A DNA stretch of 64,000 nucleotides from Flavihumibacter stibioxidans (GTDB lineage: Bacteria; Bacteroidota; Bacteroidia; Chitinophagales; Chitinophagaceae). The position numbers and the translations under genes are program-made. Below are positions 51,909 to 61,369 of the stretch, one piece after another. The stretch covers positions 186,001 to 250,000 of the forward strand of contig NZ_MBUA01000023.1 of assembly GCF_014332695.1 (NCBI RefSeq). Reading direction: 5' to 3'. Every line of letters begins with the position of its first letter. Positions within the stretch are counted from its first letter, which is position 1. The notes beneath the pieces are model-generated. The model was given only the letters and a program-made list of their open reading frames with translations, searched no databases and was not told the DNA's origin.

Positions 51909-54809
51909 TTACTGAACCATCAGTTTTATTATCTTTCTTTTTCCATTTACCTGTAACTGCAGGAGGAAAATCCCTTTCTGCAGGCTTTCCGCCACACCGG
52001 GCCTCAATCTTGCCTGGTGCGCTCCCCTGCCCCTGTTCCCCTGCGGCATTTCATCGATTATCCTGCCGTTGATATCCATCAGGGTAAAATGCACCGCGCC
52101 GGCTTCCGGCAATTCATACCGGATCACCGAGCCCGAATTGACAGGGTTGGGATTCACCCGCAGCCGGTACACATCGCTGACTTCAATATCCCTGACAGGT
52201 GTTGGCGGGGTGCCGTTCAGGTTGCGGTTCAGGTAAACCCTGTATCCGCCGGCAGGCAAAGTTATCGTTTGCGCGCCACCGGTAGCCCCAATGGGTTCGC
52301 CGCTTATCAGGTCAAACCAGATGCCGGCCGAGGGGAAGCTTACCTGCATGGTTGACAGGCTGGTCCCGAAATTTCCTACCACAACCAGTTTGGAACTGTC
52401 GCTGGTAAGACGGAACCACTTCATGGCGCCGGTCAGGTCATGATCCACCGTTGCGCCGGCAAACAGGTCGTCGTAATATTCATTTTTACGCAGTTCCAGC
52501 ATTGCCTTGTACACATTGCGCAGCTTCACGCGGCTGGCATTCGTGTAGTAATCCCACTTAATGGGTTTCTGGTCGGTGCGGCAACTGTTGTTGATCGTAC
52601 CATTTCCGCAATAATTGATGCTGTAATCATACCCCAGCTCGCCAAATTGCCAGATCAGCTTGGGTCCGGGCATGGCTAGCAAAAACGCAGCTGCCATTTC
52701 ATTCCTTTGCAGGGCCGTAGCCTCATCGCGGATATTGTAACCGCCGTTTGACGCTCCTTCATTTTTGCATTTCACCATGGAACGTTCTTCATCATGGCTT
52801 TCCATATAACTGATCAGGTGGGGTTTGTTCCAGTTGCGTACAGTATGCAGGGCTCCGCTGAAATTGGAATTGCTGACCTGCCCTTTTGCCGCTTCCGTGA
52901 AATTGTAATTCATGTTGCCCCATAGCATCATACCGTAGTCGGCCAGTTCGATTTCCTCATTGTTTACACCCAGGTGTTCCAGGATCACATAAGAACCCGG
53001 CGATTTCAGCTGCAGGCTGTCATAATAGGCTTTCCAGATGGCCACCCGGCTGGCATCATATGCCGACCATGCATTCACATCACAATTGCCGCCATTGTCA
53101 TCGCAGGTTTTTTTCTGGGTGAATCCCTTCGACAAATCAAAGCGGAAGCCGTCCAGTTTGTATTCCTGCAGCCAGAACGCGCAGACATTGCTGAAAAACC
53201 TCTTGGTGTCGGCACTTTCATGATTCATGTCATAGCCCACATTGAATGCATGTCGGGCAACGGGATTGAACCAGGGATTATTGGCTGCCGGCTTGCCGCC
53301 CGCACCATCAAAATATAACTGCACCATGGGCGACAGTCCGAAAGAATGGTTCAGCACCATATCCATAATGACTGCAATCCCGTTCTTATGACACTCATCA
53401 ATAAACGCTTTCAGTGTGTTTTTCGGGCCATAAAATTTATCTGCAGCGAAATAGTAGGAGGGATTGTAACCCCAGCTCAGGTTTCCTTCAAACTCGTTGA
53501 AAGGCATGAGGTGCAGGGCATTTACGCCAAGGGATTTGAAATACCCGATGGAATCCTTCAGTGTTTTCCAGTCATGCTTTTCAAGGAAATCACGCAACAA
53601 CACTTCATAAATAACCAGTTTTTTCTGGTCGGGTCGCTGGAAATTTGTCACCTGCCAGTTGTAGGCTTCCTGCTTTGTCTGCAATACACTCACCACGCCA
53701 CTTGTTTTACCCGTCGGGTAGGCCTTGAGGTTAGGATAGGTGGAAGCATCAATATACTGGTCATTCCAGGGATCCAGTACTTTCTCGCAATAGGGGTCGC
53801 CGATGCGCAGGCTGCCATCCACCAGGTACTGGTAGGCATATTCGGTACCCGCTGTCAATCCCGTGATCCGAAGCCAGAAATATTTTCCATCGGCCGTTTT
53901 ATTCATCTGGTAAGCCGTGGTTTCTGTCCAGTTATTAAAATCGCCAATCAGGTTGACCCGGGCTTTCCCCGGCGCATACAATACAAGGGTGGCGGCCGTT
54001 CCGTCGTTCTCATAATTGATGCCTTCTTTCACCCCTGCCGGCAATGGGGAGACCGTAACAGGCGGTGCGATATATACTTTGAAACTGTCTCCCACCGTGG
54101 TGGCGCCATCATTGGAACTGGCAACAAAAACATTTTCACCAGTAGCCGTAATGGTAGCGGTTCCGGCAATACTTCCGGCATTGGCAGCGGTCTGTACAGT
54201 GGTCCCGTTCAGCTTTAGCGTGAGACTGGCATTTTTGGCCGAGACGGCTTCCAGGCTGATATTGCTGCCCACTCCTGCCGTTAACGGAAGCAGGAAAGGC
54301 GTATAACGCGGTTCAAACTCAGGCGAGGTGAAACGGATCGCATTGGCATTGGCGGGATAAATCTCCCAGTAAATATTCCCCTGGTCAACCCCCAGGTCAG
54401 AGGCCTTTCCTTCCAATGCGTTTCCGGATGGATTGTAGCTGCGGAAGACCATCGCGATCTTTTTGATGGTTTCGCCGGCAGGAACATTGTAGAAGGTCCG
54501 GAGATTGGTAATCCTGTACTCAAATTTATTATTGCCCAGCGCTGTCAGCTTATAAGCGGGCGTATTGCTGTTCCATGTCATGGGAACATATTTCCAATCG
54601 CCCGGACCGGTGCTTTTATCCGTGATCACACCGGTATGGATATACACATCGCCCGTATAGTTTTGCAGACCCTTATTGCCTTTGGCAGCGTCGAACAGGA
54701 TGGTGACCTGGTCCCCTTCCTTTGGAAAAGCAGGACTAACTGTAATCAGTTGTGCAGAAACATTCAGGCACACCAAAATAAGAAGCAGCAGGAAGAAATT
54801 TTTTTTCAT
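51909..54809 (-). CDS. Secreted GH13 alpha-amylase with type IX secretion C-terminal domain
   Basis: 966 residues from ATG 54809; the frame to 54953 is an unlikely extension. After a signal peptide (to NVSAQ) come N-terminal strand-rich domains, a CBM48-like E-set domain (VNLIGDFNNWTE) and the GH13 barrel with MDMVLNHSFG, GFRFDLSKGF (nucleophile Asp), VILEHLG (acid/base Glu) and MESHDEE. A C-terminal T9SS sorting domain follows (VNPNPVNSGSVIRYELPEAG ... FLLQLQVNGKRKIIKLMV). It should degrade starch outside the cell or on its surface and feed SusC/D. It heads an operon with the NUDIX regulator. Confidence 0.94.
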   Translation of the reverse strand: MKKNFFLLLLILVCLNVSAQLITVSPAFPKEGDQVTILFDAAKGNKGLQNYTGDVYIHTGVITDKSTGPGDWKYVPMTWNSNTPAYKLTALGNNKFEYRITNLRTFYNVPAGETIKKIAMVFRSYNPSGNALEGKASDLGVDQGNIYWEIYPANANAIRFTSPEFEPRYTPFLLPLTAGVGSNISLEAVSAKNASLTLKLNGTTVQTAANAGSIAGTATITATGENVFVASSNDGATTVGDSFKVYIAPPVTVSPLPAGVKEGINYENDGTAATLVLYAPGKARVNLIGDFNNWTETTAYQMNKTADGKYFWLRITGLTAGTEYAYQYLVDGSLRIGDPYCEKVLDPWNDQYIDASTYPNLKAYPTGKTSGVVSVLQTKQEAYNWQVTNFQRPDQKKLVIYEVLLRDFLEKHDWKTLKDSIGYFKSLGVNALHLMPFNEFEGNLSWGYNPSYYFAADKFYGPKNTLKAFIDECHKNGIAVIMDMVLNHSFGLSPMVQLYFDGAGGKPAANNPWFNPVARHAFNVGYDMNHESADTKRFFSNVCAFWLQEYKLDGFRFDLSKGFTQKKTCDDNGGNCDVNAWSAYDASRVAIWKAYYDSLQLKSPGSYVILEHLGVNNEEIELADYGMMLWGNMNYNFTEAAKGQVSNSNFSGALHTVRNWNKPHLISYMESHDEERSMVKCKNEGASNGGYNIRDEATALQRNEMAAAFLLAMPGPKLIWQFGELGYDYSINYCGNGTINNSCRTDQKPIKWDYYTNASRVKLRNVYKAMLELRKNEYYDDLFAGATVDHDLTGAMKWFRLTSDSSKLVVVGNFGTSLSTMQVSFPSAGIWFDLISGEPIGATGGAQTITLPAGGYRVYLNRNLNGTPPTPVRDIEVSDVYRLRVNPNPVNSGSVIRYELPEAGAVHFTLMDINGRIIDEMPQGNRGRGAHQARLRPGVAESLQKGIFLLQLQVNGKRKIIKLMVQ

Positions 54810-54824
54810 GGCAGCAGGCAATAA

Positions 54825-54860
54825 TGTGTTAAAAATACACATTAAATGCATTTGTACAAA
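54825..54860 (-). promoter_or_regulatory. Promoter and operator of the amylase-regulator operon
   Basis: On the minus strand, TTTG (54857-54860) and TATTTTTA (54830-54837) are separated by exactly 19 bp, the ideal Bacteroidota -33/-7 spacing. The operator TGTGTT-N5-TACACA (54825-54841) covers the -7 element and agrees with the susC operator at 13 of 15 core positions. Binding there would block transcription, which fits repression by the NUDIX regulator. Confidence 0.65.
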
Positions 54861-55006
54861 TTTTGTTGTCGGGACTGCTCCTGTATACGGGTAAGCCGGC
54901 ATTTTAGCGGCATTTGAATGCAATTTATAAGGTGCCTGTTCCGGCATTGCCACATGCTTTATTTTTACACCCGGACCGCAAGACTGCCGGTTCCCAAAAC
55001 AACCTT

Positions 55007-57097
55007 ATGTATACAGCTGAACAGACCAGGGAATTACAGAAAGATACGCAGCACTTTGTGAAATTACAGCCGGATATCCCGGCTTCCGAAATTGAAAAAC
55101 TGCGGGAAGTATTGCGTTTTCATGAATACCGGTATTATATCCTCGATGAACCGCTGATTGCGGATTATGAGTACGACCAATTGTACAAGGCATTGGAGCG
55201 GATCGAGAAGGCAGACCCGGCCCTCATTACGCCAGACAGTCCCACACAGCGGGTAGCCAGTGGGCTGACGGCAGCTTTTCCGACCGTATCACACCTGGTG
55301 CCGATGTTGTCACTGGACAATTCCTATAATGCCGAAGACCTGGTGGACTGGGATCGACGGGTAAGGGAGGGCTCCGGTGTGCAGGAAGTGGAGTACAGCG
55401 TGGAACCAAAATTTGACGGGGCAAGTATTTCGCTGATCTATGAAGATGACCTGCTGGTGCGCGGGGCAACCAGGGGAGATGGTGTGCAGGGGGATGATAT
55501 CACGACCAATATCCGCCAGATCCGCTCTGTACCGCTGTCCGCAAAGTTTTCAGACTATGGCATCCAGCAGATTGAGATCCGCGGGGAAGTGCTGCTGACC
55601 AAAAAACATTTCAAGGCCTTTAATGATAAACTGGCGGATCAGAACCTGCCGCCGCTGGCCAATCCCCGCAATGCAGCATCGGGGTCGCTTCGCCTCAAGG
55701 ACCCGGAGGAAGTACGCCGCCGCAACCTGGAAGCATTTCTTTACCATGTCAGTTATCATATCGGCCGGGGACATACGAACCAGGCTCTTATGACTCATAC
55801 CGGGAGCTTGAAAATGTTGTGGGATCTGGGTTTCAGGAGTCCGGAGAAGGAAATAAAAATATTTAAGGGGATTGAAGGAGTGATCAGATGGTGTCATGAG
55901 TTTGAGGCAGGGCGCGATGACCTTCCCTATGAAATTGACGGGATGGTGATAAAGGTGAACAGGATTGAATTGCAGGATAAACTGGGCATGACCACACACC
56001 ACCCGCGCTGGGCCATTGCCTACAAATTCAAGGCAAGGCAGGCGACCAGCCGTTTGCGCGCGGTGGAATTCCAGGTGGGCCGCACCGGCGCCATTACACC
56101 CGTGGCCAAAATTGATCCGGTTCATATCGGTGGTGTGATGGTAAGTTCCATTTCGCTTTTCAATGAGGATGTGATCCGTGAAAAGGACCTGATGATTGGT
56201 GATATGGTGCTGGTGGAGCGTGCAGGAGATGTGATTCCCTACATTGTGAAATCGCTTCCCGAATTGCGTAACGGCGATGAACACCCGATCCATTTCCCGC
56301 ATAAATGTCCGCAGTGCCATTCGAAACTATTCCGCGAGGAAGGGGAAGCCGTCTGGCGTTGCGTGAATATTGACTGTCCGGCCCAGGTAGTTGAGCGGAT
56401 CATCCACTTTGTATCCAAGGATGCGATGGATATCAGGAGTTTCGGGGAAGCCAATGTGCGTAAATTCTATGAAATGGGCTTCCTGACAGATATTCCGTCG
56501 ATTTACCGGCTGCCTTTTGACAAGATCCGGGGGCTGGAAGGTTTTGGGGAGAAATCCATCACCAACTTGTCTGGTGCCATTGAAAAATCACTCGGGCAGC
56601 CGCTTCACAGGCTGATTTTTGCCCTAGGGATCCGGTATGTGGGTGAGACTACCGCCAAAACCCTGGCCCAGTCTGTGGACCACCTGATGGACCTGGCAAA
56701 ACTGGACCTTGAGGAACTGCAGCAACTGGAAGATGTGGGCATAAAAGTAGCTACCAGTATTCACCAGTTTTTCAGGAACGAATCCAACCTGAAACTGCTG
56801 GCGGAGCTGGAAGAACTGGGACTGAACCTGAAAAGCGAAAAGAAGGAAAAGCTGTCTGGCGGCTCTCTGGGAGGGCAAACCTTCCTGTTCACGGGAACGC
56901 TTAACCGATTAAAACGGAGTGAGGCGGAGGAGATGGTGGAGGCGCGTGGGGGAAAGATTCTGGGAGGTGTGAGCAGCAAGCTGAATTACCTGGTTGTAGG
57001 CGAAGACGCGGGTTCAAAACTGGAAAAAGCGAAGAAGATACCCCAGATCCATATTATCAGTGAGGAAGATTTTTTAAAATTGATCGGTAATGAATAA
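55007..57097 (+). CDS. ligA: NAD-dependent DNA ligase
   Basis: 696 residues from ATG 55007; a longer frame from 54914 is not conserved. An Ia domain opens the protein (RFHEYRYYILDEPLIADYEYD), then adenylation Lys135 in VEPKFDGAS, GEVLL and DGMVIKVN motifs, the OB fold (GRTGAITPVAKIDPV), a four-Cys zinc finger (CPQCHSKL...WRCVNIDC), helix-hairpin-helix repeats and a C-terminal BRCT domain (LGGQTFLFTGTLNRLKRSEAEEMVE). Essential replication and repair ligase. Confidence 0.98.
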   Translation: MYTAEQTRELQKDTQHFVKLQPDIPASEIEKLREVLRFHEYRYYILDEPLIADYEYDQLYKALERIEKADPALITPDSPTQRVASGLTAAFPTVSHLVPMLSLDNSYNAEDLVDWDRRVREGSGVQEVEYSVEPKFDGASISLIYEDDLLVRGATRGDGVQGDDITTNIRQIRSVPLSAKFSDYGIQQIEIRGEVLLTKKHFKAFNDKLADQNLPPLANPRNAASGSLRLKDPEEVRRRNLEAFLYHVSYHIGRGHTNQALMTHTGSLKMLWDLGFRSPEKEIKIFKGIEGVIRWCHEFEAGRDDLPYEIDGMVIKVNRIELQDKLGMTTHHPRWAIAYKFKARQATSRLRAVEFQVGRTGAITPVAKIDPVHIGGVMVSSISLFNEDVIREKDLMIGDMVLVERAGDVIPYIVKSLPELRNGDEHPIHFPHKCPQCHSKLFREEGEAVWRCVNIDCPAQVVERIIHFVSKDAMDIRSFGEANVRKFYEMGFLTDIPSIYRLPFDKIRGLEGFGEKSITNLSGAIEKSLGQPLHRLIFALGIRYVGETTAKTLAQSVDHLMDLAKLDLEELQQLEDVGIKVATSIHQFFRNESNLKLLAELEELGLNLKSEKKEKLSGGSLGGQTFLFTGTLNRLKRSEAEEMVEARGGKILGGVSSKLNYLVVGEDAGSKLEKAKKIPQIHIISEEDFLKLIGNE

Positions 57098-57151
57098 ACG
57101 CATAATGTTTTTGTCGAATATCTTTTCGTAACTTTAGAAAAACAGGGAACG

Positions 57152-57718
57152 ATGATTAAATCATTATCAGGCGAAGTTTGGAAGCCACTACAATTTCCGG
57201 GATGGAAACATCTTCGCAAACAATATGCATTGTCATCCAGTGGCCGTGTTGCCAGCTATTCAGAGTCTGTCAATGAAGATGGCAAGTTGCTGAACGGATC
57301 TCTAACAACGGGTTATAAGACCCTGAACCTGCACAGGCCGGGGAATAACGGTACTTTGTACATACACCGTGAGATTGCCCGTCTGTTTCTGAAGAAACCT
57401 TCGAACAAGCACAGGTATGTGATTCATATCAATCACAACAAGACCGACAATTCAGTTAAAAACCTGAAATGGGCCACCCTTGAGGAAATGATAGAGCACC
57501 AGCAGGGAAGTCCCGCCAAGGTTGCCTACAAAAAAGTGCAGGCCAACAGGGCTACCGGTCTGAAGTTGAATGCCACACAGGTGAAATCAATCAAAAAGAC
57601 CCTGGGCAGTAAAAAACGTACATTAACCATCCGCCAGCTGGCTGAAAAGTACGGAGTCAGTGAAATGACCATGTACCGCATCAAGAGCGGCGAGAACTGG
57701 GGTAAAGTCAAAGTATAG
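57152..57718 (+). CDS. Free-standing NUMOD4/HNH homing-endonuclease-like protein
   Basis: 188 residues. The N-terminal EVWKPLQFPGWKHLRKQYALSSSGRVASY is a NUMOD4 motif. An HNH-like core (HREIARLFLKKP, then VIHINHNKTDNSVKNLKWAT) has its second HNH position preserved as HINHNKTDN; the usual Gly-Asp after Asn is replaced by His-Asn. A C-terminal HTH (TIRQLAEKYGVSEMTMYRIKSGENW) would bind DNA. Such proteins are usually mobile or phage-related, but here no intron or phage genes adjoin it. It lies 54 bp after ligA and directly before the large GTCTGAC repeat array. Confidence 0.85.
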   Translation: MIKSLSGEVWKPLQFPGWKHLRKQYALSSSGRVASYSESVNEDGKLLNGSLTTGYKTLNLHRPGNNGTLYIHREIARLFLKKPSNKHRYVIHINHNKTDNSVKNLKWATLEEMIEHQQGSPAKVAYKKVQANRATGLKLNATQVKSIKKTLGSKKRTLTIRQLAEKYGVSEMTMYRIKSGENWGKVKV

Positions 57719-57730
57719 GAAATTGAATTT

Positions 57731-57875
57731 AGGCGTCTTACGTTGGGGTATGGCGTCTGACGTTGGGGTATGGCGTCTGACGTTTGAGATCCGTGAATTC
57801 ATTAATTCTAAACGTCAGACGCCTAAAATCTCTAAACGTCAGACGCCTAAAATCTCGCACGTCAGACGCCTTTTT
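57731..57875. repeat. Inverted cluster of six GTCTGAC units, ending in a T-run
   Basis: Three forward units GGCGTCTGACGTT (about 57732, first with T for G, 57752, 57772; period 20 bp, linker GGGGTAT) are followed by three reverse units AACGTCAGACGCC (57811, 57835, about 57858; linker TAAAATCTCT). The last unit is followed by five T. It can fold as one long stem or three nested stems. It probably terminates the NUMOD4/HNH transcript and is the largest member of the repeat family in this window. Confidence 0.85.
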
Positions 57876-57933
57876 CATTACCCAAACATTCTTGCTGGTA
57901 AACTGTTTTACCTTTACCACGCAAAACGAATAC

Positions 57934-59772
57934 ATGGCATATACCTCGCTGGAAGAATGTTTGATTGATCTCGAAAAAAACGGGCAACTGGTCAGGATCA
58001 AAGAAGAAGTAGACCCCTATCTTGAAATGGCGGCCATCCATTTACGGGCCTATGAAGCAGGAGGACCCGCCCTGCTCTTTGAGAAGGTGAAAGGCAGCCG
58101 CTTCAGGGCAGCATCCAATATATTCGGTACACTGGAAAGAAGCAGGTTCATCTTCAGGGATACACTGGCTTCAGTACAGCAATTGATCGAACTGAAAAAC
58201 GACCCGGTAAAAGCCATTAAGAGTCCATTTAAAAATGCCGGTGCCGGCCTGGCAGCCATCAAGGCGTTGCCGCTGAAAAATCCTTTTAATAAGCCTGTAT
58301 TACACCAGGAGATCAGGATCTCGGACATTCCCCAGATCCATCACTGGCCCATGGATGGCGGCGCATTTGTGACCCTGCCGCAGGTCTATACCGAAGATAT
58401 TGATCAACCCGGCATCATGAAGGCCAACCTCGGCATGTACCGCATCCAGTTATCTGGCAACGATTACAGGCAGGATGCGGAGATCGGTCTGCATTACCAA
58501 CTGCACCGGGGCATCGGGATACACCAAACCAAGGCCAATAAAAAGGGACTGCCACTGAAAGTAAGCGTGTTTGTGGGTGGACCTCCCTCCCATACCGTAT
58601 CTGCGGTGATGCCTTTACCCGAAGGCATCAGTGAGATGACATTTGCCGGCGTGCTCGGCGGAAGACGCTTCAGGTACAGTTATGAAGACGGGTTCTGCAT
58701 CAGCACCGAGGCCGATTTTGTGATCACGGGAGAAGTTTATCCGGGTGAAAACAAACCCGAGGGTCCATTCGGAGACCACCTTGGTTATTACAGCCTTACC
58801 CATCCTTTTCCATTGATGCGGGTACACAAAGTATATGCAAGAAAAAATGCCATCTGGCCCTTTACAGTGGTGGGAAGACCACCCCAGGAAGATACCAGTT
58901 TCGGCCAGTTGATACATGAAATGACCGGGGCAGCCATCCCGCAGGAAGTACCCGGACTCAAAGAAGTACATGCCGTAGATGCTGCGGGTGTTCACCCACT
59001 GCTACTGGCTGTAGGAAGTGAGCGCTACACACCCTATATGCCATCCAGACAACCGGCGGAACTGATTACCATTGCCAACCATGTATTGGGAACGGGGCAG
59101 CTCAGCCTCGCGAAATTTTTATTTATTGCTGCCGATGACGAAGGCAGGCTTAATACGCACCATGTTCAGGAATACCTGGAGTTTGTATTGCGCAGGATAC
59201 ACCTTGACCGCGATATCCATTTCCATACCAATACCACCATTGACACACTCGATTATTCGGGCACGGGACTGAATACCGGAAGCAAAGTGGTTTTCGCTGC
59301 CTATGGCGAGGTGATCCGTGATCTTTGCACCGAATTGCCCAATGCAATAACCGGATTGCAGGGAGTGGAAGATATTCGGTTAATCATGCCCGGTATAGCC
59401 GCCATACAGACAGGAAAATATCGCGATGAAAACACCACCCTGGCGGAGCTGGATCGCCTGAATGAACAGCTAAAAAACAAATTGGATGACCTGAAGGGTC
59501 TTCCCATGCTGGTTTGGTGTGATGACGCGGCATTCACAGCTGCCAGTCTCAGGAATTTTCTGTGGGTAACATTTACCCGCAGCAATCCTTCCCATGATAT
59601 TCATGGTATCGAAAGTTTTATTTCGCATAAACATTGGGGTTGTAGAGGACCGGTGCTGATCGATGCCCGGATAAAACCGCATCACGCACCGCCGGTGGAA
59701 ACAGACCCTGCGGTGGAAAAGAAAGTGGACAGACTGTTTGCCAAAGGGGGAAGCCTCTATGGTCAATGGTGA
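57934..59772 (+). CDS. UbiD-family (prenylated-FMN dependent) decarboxylase
   Basis: 612 residues from ATG 57934; the frame to 57784 passes through the repeat array. SLEECLIDLEKNGQLVRIKEEVDPYLEMAAIHLRAYEAGGPALLFE and IGLHYQLHRGIGIHQTKA are UbiD hallmarks, as are the metal/prFMN-site residues in PEGPFGDHLGYYS and the C-terminal DDAAFTAASLRNFLWVTFTRSNPSHDIHG. It is longer than E. coli UbiD, as in Bacteroidota relatives. Family members decarboxylate aromatic acids, for example in menaquinone or ubiquinone synthesis. No UbiX is next to it, so the cofactor must be supplied elsewhere. Confidence 0.92.
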   Translation: MAYTSLEECLIDLEKNGQLVRIKEEVDPYLEMAAIHLRAYEAGGPALLFEKVKGSRFRAASNIFGTLERSRFIFRDTLASVQQLIELKNDPVKAIKSPFKNAGAGLAAIKALPLKNPFNKPVLHQEIRISDIPQIHHWPMDGGAFVTLPQVYTEDIDQPGIMKANLGMYRIQLSGNDYRQDAEIGLHYQLHRGIGIHQTKANKKGLPLKVSVFVGGPPSHTVSAVMPLPEGISEMTFAGVLGGRRFRYSYEDGFCISTEADFVITGEVYPGENKPEGPFGDHLGYYSLTHPFPLMRVHKVYARKNAIWPFTVVGRPPQEDTSFGQLIHEMTGAAIPQEVPGLKEVHAVDAAGVHPLLLAVGSERYTPYMPSRQPAELITIANHVLGTGQLSLAKFLFIAADDEGRLNTHHVQEYLEFVLRRIHLDRDIHFHTNTTIDTLDYSGTGLNTGSKVVFAAYGEVIRDLCTELPNAITGLQGVEDIRLIMPGIAAIQTGKYRDENTTLAELDRLNEQLKNKLDDLKGLPMLVWCDDAAFTAASLRNFLWVTFTRSNPSHDIHGIESFISHKHWGCRGPVLIDARIKPHHAPPVETDPAVEKKVDRLFAKGGSLYGQW

Positions 59773-59809
59773 ATGGTGAATGAAATTATAATTTATACAA
59801 GATATTGTT

Positions 59810-60475
59810 ATGTTACAGTCTTCAACCATCAGCTTTTTAAGGGGGCTGAAAAAGAACAACAATAAACCCTGGTTTGATGAAAACCGGTCTAAATACGAAG
59901 CAGCAAAAAAGGACTTTGAAGCCCTGGTACAGGCTGTCATTGATGCATATGCGAAATATGACCTTTCCCTGGGTGGACTGAAGGCAAAGGAGTGCATGTT
60001 CCGGATCAACCGCGATGTCCGCTTCAGCAAGGACAAATCCCCCTACAAGACCAATTTCGGCGCCAGCATCAACGCCGGCGGAAAAAAATCCGTGAAAGCA
60101 GGTTACTATATCCATATTGAGCCGGGCGACAGTTTCGCCGGTGGGGGAATCTATATGCCCATGCCGCCTGAGCTCAGAAAAGTACGCCAGGAAATAGAAT
60201 ACAATCCGGATGAATTCAAGTCCATCGTTGAAAGCAGGAAATTCAAAACAGTATTCGGCCCCTTAATGGAAGGCGACGGAATGAAATTAAGCCGGGTGCC
60301 GCAGGGTTTCGACAAAGATTCACCAGTGGCCGGCTACCTTATGTTCAAAAGCTATGTAGCCGGCACATCCCTTCCCGATGAAACCCTTACGGAAAAGAAA
60401 CTGGTCAAAACAATTACTGATTCATTTATAACCCTGCAACCGATGATTGAGTTTATTAACAGGAGTTTCGATTAA
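59810..60475 (+). CDS. DUF2461 (TIGR02453) family protein
   Basis: 221 residues. TISFLRGLKKNNNKPWFDENRSKYEAAKKDFEALV and the block FRINRDVRFSKDKSPYKTNFGASIN, with GGGIYMPMPPELRKVRQEI, are typical of this family. The function is unknown; the fold is predicted to be a mixed alpha/beta, cytoplasmic protein. It follows the UbiD gene by 37 bp on the same strand. The 3' end meets the Tat-exported DsrE-like gene with a 5-bp gap. Confidence 0.9.
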   Translation: MLQSSTISFLRGLKKNNNKPWFDENRSKYEAAKKDFEALVQAVIDAYAKYDLSLGGLKAKECMFRINRDVRFSKDKSPYKTNFGASINAGGKKSVKAGYYIHIEPGDSFAGGGIYMPMPPELRKVRQEIEYNPDEFKSIVESRKFKTVFGPLMEGDGMKLSRVPQGFDKDSPVAGYLMFKSYVAGTSLPDETLTEKKLVKTITDSFITLQPMIEFINRSFD

Positions 60476-60480
60476 CTGAA

Positions 60481-61185
60481 TCAGCCAGCAAAAATATACG
60501 CACACCCTTTCTCATGCGCCCTTCCAAGTGCCCATACGCCGGATGGAACAGGCTGGATTCCCGGCAACAGTGCCGCCTTCCATTCTTTTTTAACATCATC
60601 CGCGTTCATGTTCATCTTGGAGGCTGCAGCCGCGCTGAATACCGTCATGGCCATGTCGCAGACACAAAACATAACACCGGCATCCTGCAGTTCATTGATA
60701 CCAATCGAAACCTCTCCCACACCAGGAACCTTGAAAGCACCCGGACCGGGTTGCCAGAACGGATTTTGCGTTGCTGGCTGATGAGTTGCGGGATCCTTTG
60801 CGTCAAAGAGTTCGCCGAACTTATACTTTGACCAAACCTGGTTATCCATGGCATATCCAATAGCACTATGCCTCAATACCACCACCACGCCACAATCATT
60901 CTCGGGAGTACCCGTCATGGAATTGGTCAGTAAAAAAACCCTGGGCCATGCAAACGGATATATTTCATGCGGCTGGGTCACATCAAATACTACCCGATGT
61001 TTTCCTTTGATGTTGTTAAACCATAGGTCGGGATCATCAGAAGTAAATGGGACAATATTATCTGCTGCTGCCTGCAGGCTCATTGGAGTTGCAATACCGG
61101 TCATACTGATCGCAGCCACTCCGGTGGCCAGTGATCCCAAAAAATTTCGCCGGCCATTTTGCTGGAGGTTCTGATTCACTGACAT
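60481..61185 (-). CDS. Tat-exported DsrE-like protein
   Basis: 234 residues from ATG 61185; an upstream frame to 61236 is unlikely. The N-terminus NGRRNFLGSLATGVAAISMTGIA has a twin-arginine signal (RR with FLG), so it is exported folded. The mature part has DsrE/F-like features, most clearly at the C-terminus (LQDAGVMFCVCDMAMTVFSAAAASKMNM ... PSGVWALGRAHEKGCAYIFAG). The two Cys in MFCVC may be functional. DsrE-type proteins relay sulfur or act in redox, but this Tat version has no assigned substrate. It is divergent from a second, Sec-exported DsrE-like gene, which strengthens a shared role. Confidence 0.78.
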   Translation of the reverse strand: MSVNQNLQQNGRRNFLGSLATGVAAISMTGIATPMSLQAAADNIVPFTSDDPDLWFNNIKGKHRVVFDVTQPHEIYPFAWPRVFLLTNSMTGTPENDCGVVVVLRHSAIGYAMDNQVWSKYKFGELFDAKDPATHQPATQNPFWQPGPGAFKVPGVGEVSIGINELQDAGVMFCVCDMAMTVFSAAAASKMNMNADDVKKEWKAALLPGIQPVPSGVWALGRAHEKGCAYIFAG

Positions 61186-61369
61186 AACAATTGATTTAAG
61201 TGAAGAAATTGAGTTGGTTATTAGAAAGAACCACATAAGTTACGAAATAAAATGCAGACTGGTAGCGGGTTTCAGCCCATCCGGATGTGCCGTTTGAATC
61301 ACCTGATCTTTAAACAGAATGATCGGCCTGAAGTAAAAAACAATAAATTATAAAACTAAACTTGAGACT

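Noticed and set aside
53346-54218. 290-codon plus-strand open frame
   Set aside because: Antisense to the GH13 amylase, whose catalytic motifs are certain.
57152-57718. Prophage fragment
   Set aside because: The NUMOD4/HNH gene is alone; flanking genes are ligA and ubiD, with no phage structural or lysis genes.
57731-57875. CRISPR array or origin iterons
   Set aside because: Units invert orientation halfway and the linkers are near-identical, so there are no spacers; no replication initiator gene is near. A palindromic repeat array with terminator is the better reading.
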